DNA of 64,000 bases, from NCBI GenBank assembly GCA_010094025.1, contig ML991796.1:124001-188000 (forward strand), written 5' to 3'. The notes below the pieces were generated by a model that worked only from the letters and a program-made list of their open reading frames with translations, was not told the DNA's origin and ran no database searches. The stretch is from Viridothelium virens. Taxonomy: Eukaryota; Ascomycota; Dothideomycetes; Trypetheliales; Trypetheliaceae. Shown here one piece after another: positions 58,775 through 64,000 of the stretch (its first letter is position 1; the number at the start of each line of letters is the position of its first letter). The translations under genes were made by a program, and so were the position numbers.

Positions 58775-61700
58775 GACGCGCGTCGACGTCTTGTCACATG
58801 GGTGGAATTTTTATTTTACTTTCTTTCTACGTCAGGACTTCTCGTCCTCTGACGATCACTTTCGAAGGAGTGCGGCTTGTTGAACTGTACCATGACGCAA
58901 GACCCTGGTCTTCATTCGCATATACAAGGAGACTGAATATGGTGGTTGATTCTTTCCCGAAGCGATTGGTTTGTCCATGGGCTTTCATTGTTTCTTTGGA
59001 GGGTACGGTTCCTTGATGCAAGATGCTGGCGGCGTTCCGATGATGATTCTTCCTCTTCTCTAAGGGCCACATTCCCTTTGATACCCAAAGGCTTCGTGAC
59101 GAGAGGCTGGTAAGACGCTGGTTATGTACAAGTCACGGCAGGTTGTGGCGTTTGGTGTCCCTTGGTTCAGTCCCCCGATGTGGTAGATAGTAGATAATGC
59201 GAGGGCGTGCTCCTCTGGCTTTTGAGCATTTTGCTCGAGCCTGCAGTCGAGCATCCGCGGAACATAGGCATGCAAAAGTATTATTATACATTGATCCAGT
59301 GTACAGTTCTTGGTTCACTGTCCTTCCTGAGCGGTAGCCTAGCCTGTGACTCATCTCCGTGTGCGCCTGTCCCAAGAACCCAGTGTTCACGAAGTGAAAA
59401 TTGGTCGTTGGTATGTACTGGAGAATGCTCATACCAGGTTCTATGTGAGTCGTGGAAAGAGAAACCCAAGTCCGGAAACATCGATACTGGAGCAAACATT
59501 CGTGGAAAGGTGCAGAAATTGTGAGAGAGGGAAAGACGAGAAGGTGAACCCATCCGGTACCAGTGGGCCTGGTAGGGCATTTTATTCATTCAATGATACA
59601 GCACTGCAACCCCCCGGCCCTCGTGCCAAGCCCACGAGACGGCGCTAAATAGCCGGGATGCCATTGCCTTTCCCGTCCCGGCCCTGCATCACGATACACT
59701 GATACGTCATCTCATCACCCTGATGCAGCCGCCAATGCTTGCGGCACCCGCGAATCCCTGCGCTCCATGGCCCTGATTTTCGCCGATCCTTAATCCTGCC
59801 CGTTGGCGAAGATGATTCGTGGTCTTTGTCGCCTACCTTTTTTTTTCCCTTGGACTCCGGAAACAACTCACCCAACTTGTCAACTTCAGTACCTAACATC
59901 CACAAGGTTCAGGAAGGGTCACTTGTAACGCACGATGCCGAATGGGCCTAATACGAAGCCCTTGATAAGGTTGGCGAGGTAGGACGTTACTCTGCTTCCG
60001 GTCAGGTCAGCCTGGAAAAGAAACGGTAACAGGTGTCCACTAAGTGGGCGAGTGGGTGCCACCATGCAAGGTCGCTTCCCTGACTGTTTGGGTGCGTCGT
60101 TCTGAATAATGAGGCGTCCTTTCGGTTGTGGGCTGCCGAGAGGAATTTAGACTCTTGAACACCATCATCCCCAGAGTTGGCTGATTATCTGGAAAGACCG
60201 TCATTGGTGATACATTATGTATGAACATCTTAATATGCACTTATGAGGCACTGCAGAGTGACACGTACGTGGCTTTCCCATTCCTTCCTACAATCTCATG
60301 GGTGGGGCTTGCCACTCTTGTTCTTTTTTAGGACGAGCCCACAACTTTGGAAGCCGGGCTTTGCTAGACACCTGCCTGAACTTTTATCCTTCTACTGTCA
60401 GGCCACCTGATAGATCTAGACTATGGTCAAACGAAAAGCTTCATACGCGATCATGACTCGGTGAGGCTCGATGTCATCCTCTCTGGGACATTGATAAGCC
60501 TTCGGGAAGAAGTGAAGTTTGCCAAGGAAGCTCGTCGCGCCAAGACGAACCCTACTTTACAAGACAGTGACATTGAGGGTTGGCAAATTCGCCTGACGAT
60601 CACTCCTAATATGCCAAAGAAGGACGAGCAGCAAGAGGGAGCGAGAACTTCTGCAAACGGGAAGCTCCAATACAGCCTTGAACATGAGTCGCATTGGCGG
60701 GTCAAAACACAGAGCCTTGTTCAATGACTGCTGTACCCCTAGTCGACTGCCTGACTTTTCCGCCTAATCTCTGTGACAAAGAATTCTCACGGCCTCTGAA
60801 AATACTACGGAGTACAAGGACAATGTTTGCATCTCCCTTTGGAATGGAGTCCTCTTCGTCCGTTAGCGAATCAAGCCAATCTTGAAGCCCCAGGATATGT
60901 TATCTTCTCCACATTACTGATCAGAGAGCAGGCATGGACTCACCGAATGGTCTGGGGTACATGTCACTTGCTCCAGTCGACAAACGGCAATCCGGCGCGA
61001 AGACCGCCCCACTAGCGACACGAAAGGCAGCTTCCGGGATGACTACATATACGGCGCGCAGGAACCGCACAGTCTTCAGAAGTTCATATATTAAGGACCA
61101 GTCCAATAGCATACAGACATACCTGCGTTAACATGCACGTTACGGCGTCATATATCTATCGTACCTCGGCGTTTTCCGCAGCACTGATCACATGTCGAAA
61201 ACGCGTCCTCCTAGGTACTTTTTATTTGAACTCGCATTATGGGTACGCTCATCCATTGGTCGCCGCTTTTCAATCACAAATCCCACTCCTCTCTAGCGAT
61301 TTCATTTATTCTTGGTTCAAACTCGCTTGGATGTTGTCCTGTAGATTTGGCTTCATCCCTCAGAGCTCTCGGCCTTGACGGGTAATAGATGGCTTAGTGA
61401 TAGACCCAGCTTCGTTATAATTAAGGCGATTCTAAGGCTCTTCAGCCTTCCATTTGTTGGTTCTGGGGCCACGATTGGAGGGTCTTACATGTCCGCGAGT
61501 GGCAATGCAACCTATGATGACATGCAAAAAAATCAGTCACGCTGTGTTGTTCGTCCTCGTGACTCATTGCTAAATAAAGCAATGAGAACCATATGAGGCC
61601 AGAGAGACTGGTTGAAGGAAAGGTTTGTAAATACCCAGACGTACTTTCCCCCTCTTTCTCCTAACCTCTTCACCAGTAGGCTCTTAGTAAAGGTAACCCA

Positions 61701-62799
61701 GGCTGAGCTCAGGGAAATCACGAGCTGAATCGACTTTTTTCCGGATTTGGAGCAGAAAATAGTCTCGCTCAGCTCAGCTTCGTTGTGTTATTCTTAATAT
61801 CCTCAGCTTGTTAGATGTCATCTTGCGAAGCAATGACTGAACATGAATTGACGAAATTTGACCTCGAGTGTGATCTTAAAAATTTTGCCAACATCCCTGC
61901 GAGGCGATTGACAAGAGCTATTTCACGGGAAAGGCTCCAAAATTGAGAAGCATTAGCCCATGAGATCGAGTCTATCGGTACAGATTAGACTTCGGGGGCG
62001 TTAAGCTCACATTTTGATGAATCCTTCTTGGGCCGAGGTGGACCAAGCGCACCCTGACGAAGTACCGTCACGGCTGGCCGTCGTGTCATCTTTCACAGCT
62101 TGATACATCTTTTGCTGGCAACTATAATCTGATTCTAATCACGAGTTTCACCTAGAGGCCACACATAGATGACACGGTGCCGAACGAAAGCGAAACCGTT
62201 GCGAAGTTCGAAATGATGAAAATGGTGGTTTGCATGACAAGGCTGAGTCGGTCCAGCTATCTCTCTTTGGGGTTTTAAGTGACGATGGTGTCTAACTAGA
62301 CGACCAATGACAATGCCACTCTGGCCACCCTTAATATATTGATCAACTGCAAGTCAATGCGCAATTGACGGCCTTGGATATTTTAGCGGCATCCAGAGCA
62401 CTATAGATTTTACGATGTATTTCGTCTGGCATCTTTCAAATCTCTTATCAGCAAGTCCTGCTCATTTAGAAAATCATTACCCAAGAGGCTTTGTGTCAAC
62501 CCCACCTGTTCTGTCTGCACCCGTGCTTACTCAGGCATCTGTGTTTTACTTCTCTACGTCATCTGTTCCCAAATCTCACTACAACCACAGACCAGCGTCT
62601 GCCTCCACCCTGCGCAAAGCTTACAAAACCATCCAAGTCAGCCGTCTCGTTACCGTAGCCTCTTCGGCTCTTTGCGGTATGAGTACGGACGTACGATCGG
62701 CTTCAAGTGACTGGGCTGAGCCCTTCTTTGGATCTTAGGAACTGTTGTGCCTCTTGATCATCCTTCAGGAATCATTGCTTTTCATTCGTTCGTTCGCTC
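58775..62799. other. Gene-poor stretch of 4 kb
   Basis: No gene could be supported. Frames are short and overlap both strands. One + strand frame (60401-60727, reading HLIDLDYGQTKSF and later LREEVKFAKEARRAK) is open for 108 codons after a possible acceptor but lacks a start, partner exons and any confident family match. It could be a relic. No terminal repeats, transposase frame or tandem array were seen. The right 300 bases should hold the promoter of the glycosidase gene. Confidence 0.45.
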
Positions 62800-64000
62800 A
62801 TGCGTATCCATTCCCCATGGAAGGGAAAGACAGAGAATTCGGTCGCCGACGGAGGCAACCCACCAGATATGATGAAGGAAAAGGAACAGGTAGCCATCAC
62901 GGTCCTCACGGACCCATATCCAGAGCTACCATTCATAAAGAGGCATTTCTGCAAGCTTTTACCACCCAAGTCATCTCCGGTAGGTGACAGAGATGCTGGC
63001 ACCTCGTTAGTGACTCGATATCGCTTTTCGTTTCTCCCTCGCGGTCGTCTCGTCTTAACTACTATTTCAATTATGTTCGCTGTAATCTCAGTAGCAATCC
63101 TTGTACCGGTGTTTCTTAAGCATGTCCATGCTGGGAACACCAGCACCTCCAACTCGCTTGGCTCGCCAAGTGATTTCATTCCAGAAGCTCCCATCAAGCG
63201 TAGCAATCTACATGGTGTAAATTTTCCCGACCCCTTTTTCTACCAGTCTTCAGGAAAGTGGTACGCCCTCGCCTCCAATAATGCAGCGGGAATCTTGAAC
63301 GCATCAACCAGCAGCTTTCCCAAGGACTACGGCAAATCGAACATCCAGATCGCCACATCCACCGATCTTCTCAATTGGGATCTCTCCCCGCAGTCGAGCA
63401 CCCAAGTCCTCGCCAACCCCGGTAACTGGAGCCTTCCCGGCACCCACACCGTCAACAACGTCCCACCCGTCCCCAAGGCCTCCGTCTGGGCCCCCGACCT
63501 CTACCAGCAAACCTCTGAAAATAAGGACCTCCTCCTCTACTACAGCGCCGCCTCCTCCACAAACCCAAGCCGGCACTGCATCGGCGTCGCCTCCGCCCCC
63601 GTCTCCGCCTCCCCCTCCGGCCCCTTCCAACCCACCTCACCCACGCCCCTAATCTGCCCGCTCCCCCAAGGCGGCGCCATCGACCCCTCCAGCTTCACCG
63701 ACGCCGACCCGTCACACACGCTGTACCTCGTCTACAAGATCGACGGCAACGCCCTCGGCCACGGCGGCGAATGCAGCAACACCGTTGCGCCGCAGCAGTC
63801 CACGCCGCTGATGCTGCAGCGTCTTGCGCCTGACGGGCTGGGCGTCGCGGAGGGGGCCGCGCCTACGCAGCTGCTGGATCGTGGGCCGGGGGATGGGCCG
63901 CTGGTGGAGGCGCCGGTGCTGGTGAGGAGTGATGGCGGGGTGTACTTTTTGTTTTTCTCGAGTGGGTGTACGAGGGCGGATGATTATAAGATTGAGTATG
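62800..64000 (+). CDS. Glycoside hydrolase family 43 enzyme, cut by the window edge
   Basis: The frame is open from ATG at 62800 to the right edge; 400 codons are visible and the gene continues. GH43 enzymes are five-bladed beta-propeller arabinofuranosidases, xylosidases or arabinanases acting on plant cell-wall polysaccharides. Motifs: NFPDPFFYQSSGKWYAL with the base Asp, ASVWAPDLYQ, LLLYYSAAS, GAIDPSSFTDAD with the modulating Asp, LYLVYKIDGNA, and PLVEAPVLV with the likely acid Glu. From the 62800 start the protein has about 80 polar N-terminal residues, a hydrophobic segment (residues 84-106, LVLTTISIMFAVISVAILV) after an Arg-rich stretch, then the catalytic domain, which is a type II membrane layout. 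A start at the internal ATG 63073 would instead give a signal peptide (MFAVISVAILVPVFLKHVHA), preceded by a CT-rich leader. Codon endings switch from C to G near 63830. Confidence 0.85.
   Translation, partial: MRIHSPWKGKTENSVADGGNPPDMMKEKEQVAITVLTDPYPELPFIKRHFCKLLPPKSSPVGDRDAGTSLVTRYRFSFLPRGRLVLTTISIMFAVISVAILVPVFLKHVHAGNTSTSNSLGSPSDFIPEAPIKRSNLHGVNFPDPFFYQSSGKWYALASNNAAGILNASTSSFPKDYGKSNIQIATSTDLLNWDLSPQSSTQVLANPGNWSLPGTHTVNNVPPVPKASVWAPDLYQQTSENKDLLLYYSAASSTNPSRHCIGVASAPVSASPSGPFQPTSPTPLICPLPQGGAIDPSSFTDADPSHTLYLVYKIDGNALGHGGECSNTVAPQQSTPLMLQRLAPDGLGVAEGAAPTQLLDRGPGDGPLVEAPVLVRSDGGVYFLFFSSGCTRADDYKIEY

Noticed and set aside
1-64000. Transposons, LTR elements, CRISPR arrays or rRNA genes
   Set aside because: No reverse transcriptase, integrase or transposase motifs, long terminal repeats, regularly spaced repeats or rRNA-like sequence were recognised on either strand.

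Overview
The window is nuclear DNA of a filamentous ascomycete (Pezizomycotina). The genes are well spaced and mostly split by short introns of about 50-80 bases with GT/AG ends and CTAAC- or CTGAC-like branch points. Several families seen here are typical of or restricted to such fungi: a HET-domain protein, a Zn(II)2Cys6 regulator, a naphthol-reductase-type dehydrogenase and large-family F-box proteins. I cannot assign a class or genus from sequence alone. All splice models were read by eye from reading frame, splice signals and recalled family sequences. I saw no transposon, LTR element, CRISPR array or convincing tRNA.

Left part (1-17 kb), accessory in character: a regulator with two C2H2 fingers followed by a Zn2Cys6 cluster (1778-4967, +), a gene-poor gap, a naphthol-reductase-like short-chain dehydrogenase (7840-8881, +), a HET-domain protein whose first exon is not resolved (9713-12409, -), then prefoldin subunit 3 in six small exons (13936-14854, +) and an unrecognised protein (15071-16349, -).

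Middle part (17-31 kb): a membrane J-domain protein (17253-18287, +), two distantly related F-box proteins (19398-20678, + and 27039-28286, -), a zinc-finger protein with a C2H2-like N-terminus and a RING-like C-terminus (21089-22667, -), a divergent metallo-beta-lactamase-fold protein (24095-25207, +), a methylglutaconyl-CoA hydratase-like mitochondrial enzyme (25503-26679, -) and a 75-residue cysteine-rich protein with a nine-base first exon (29923-30216, +).

Right part (31-64 kb), mainly housekeeping: DNA polymerase epsilon catalytic subunit (31196-37981, -) divergent from COX20 (38276-38925, +), a disordered fungal protein (39958-41151, +), an F-box-like protein (42102-43132, -), CCT7 (43952-45778, +), an importin of the Kap121 type (46164-49750, -), a CBS/PB1 membrane protein (50322-52444, -) divergent from ribosomal protein eS26 (52996-53557, +), a VanZ-like membrane protein (53849-54672, -) divergent from SAGA subunit Spt7 (55115-58774, +), a 4-kb gap, and a GH43 glycosidase cut by the right edge (62800-64000, +).

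I see no biosynthetic cluster or defence system. The most unusual pattern is not a gene. In at least eight genes on both strands, codons end mainly in C through the 5' and middle part and then switch within a short distance to G/T-ending codons toward the 3' end.
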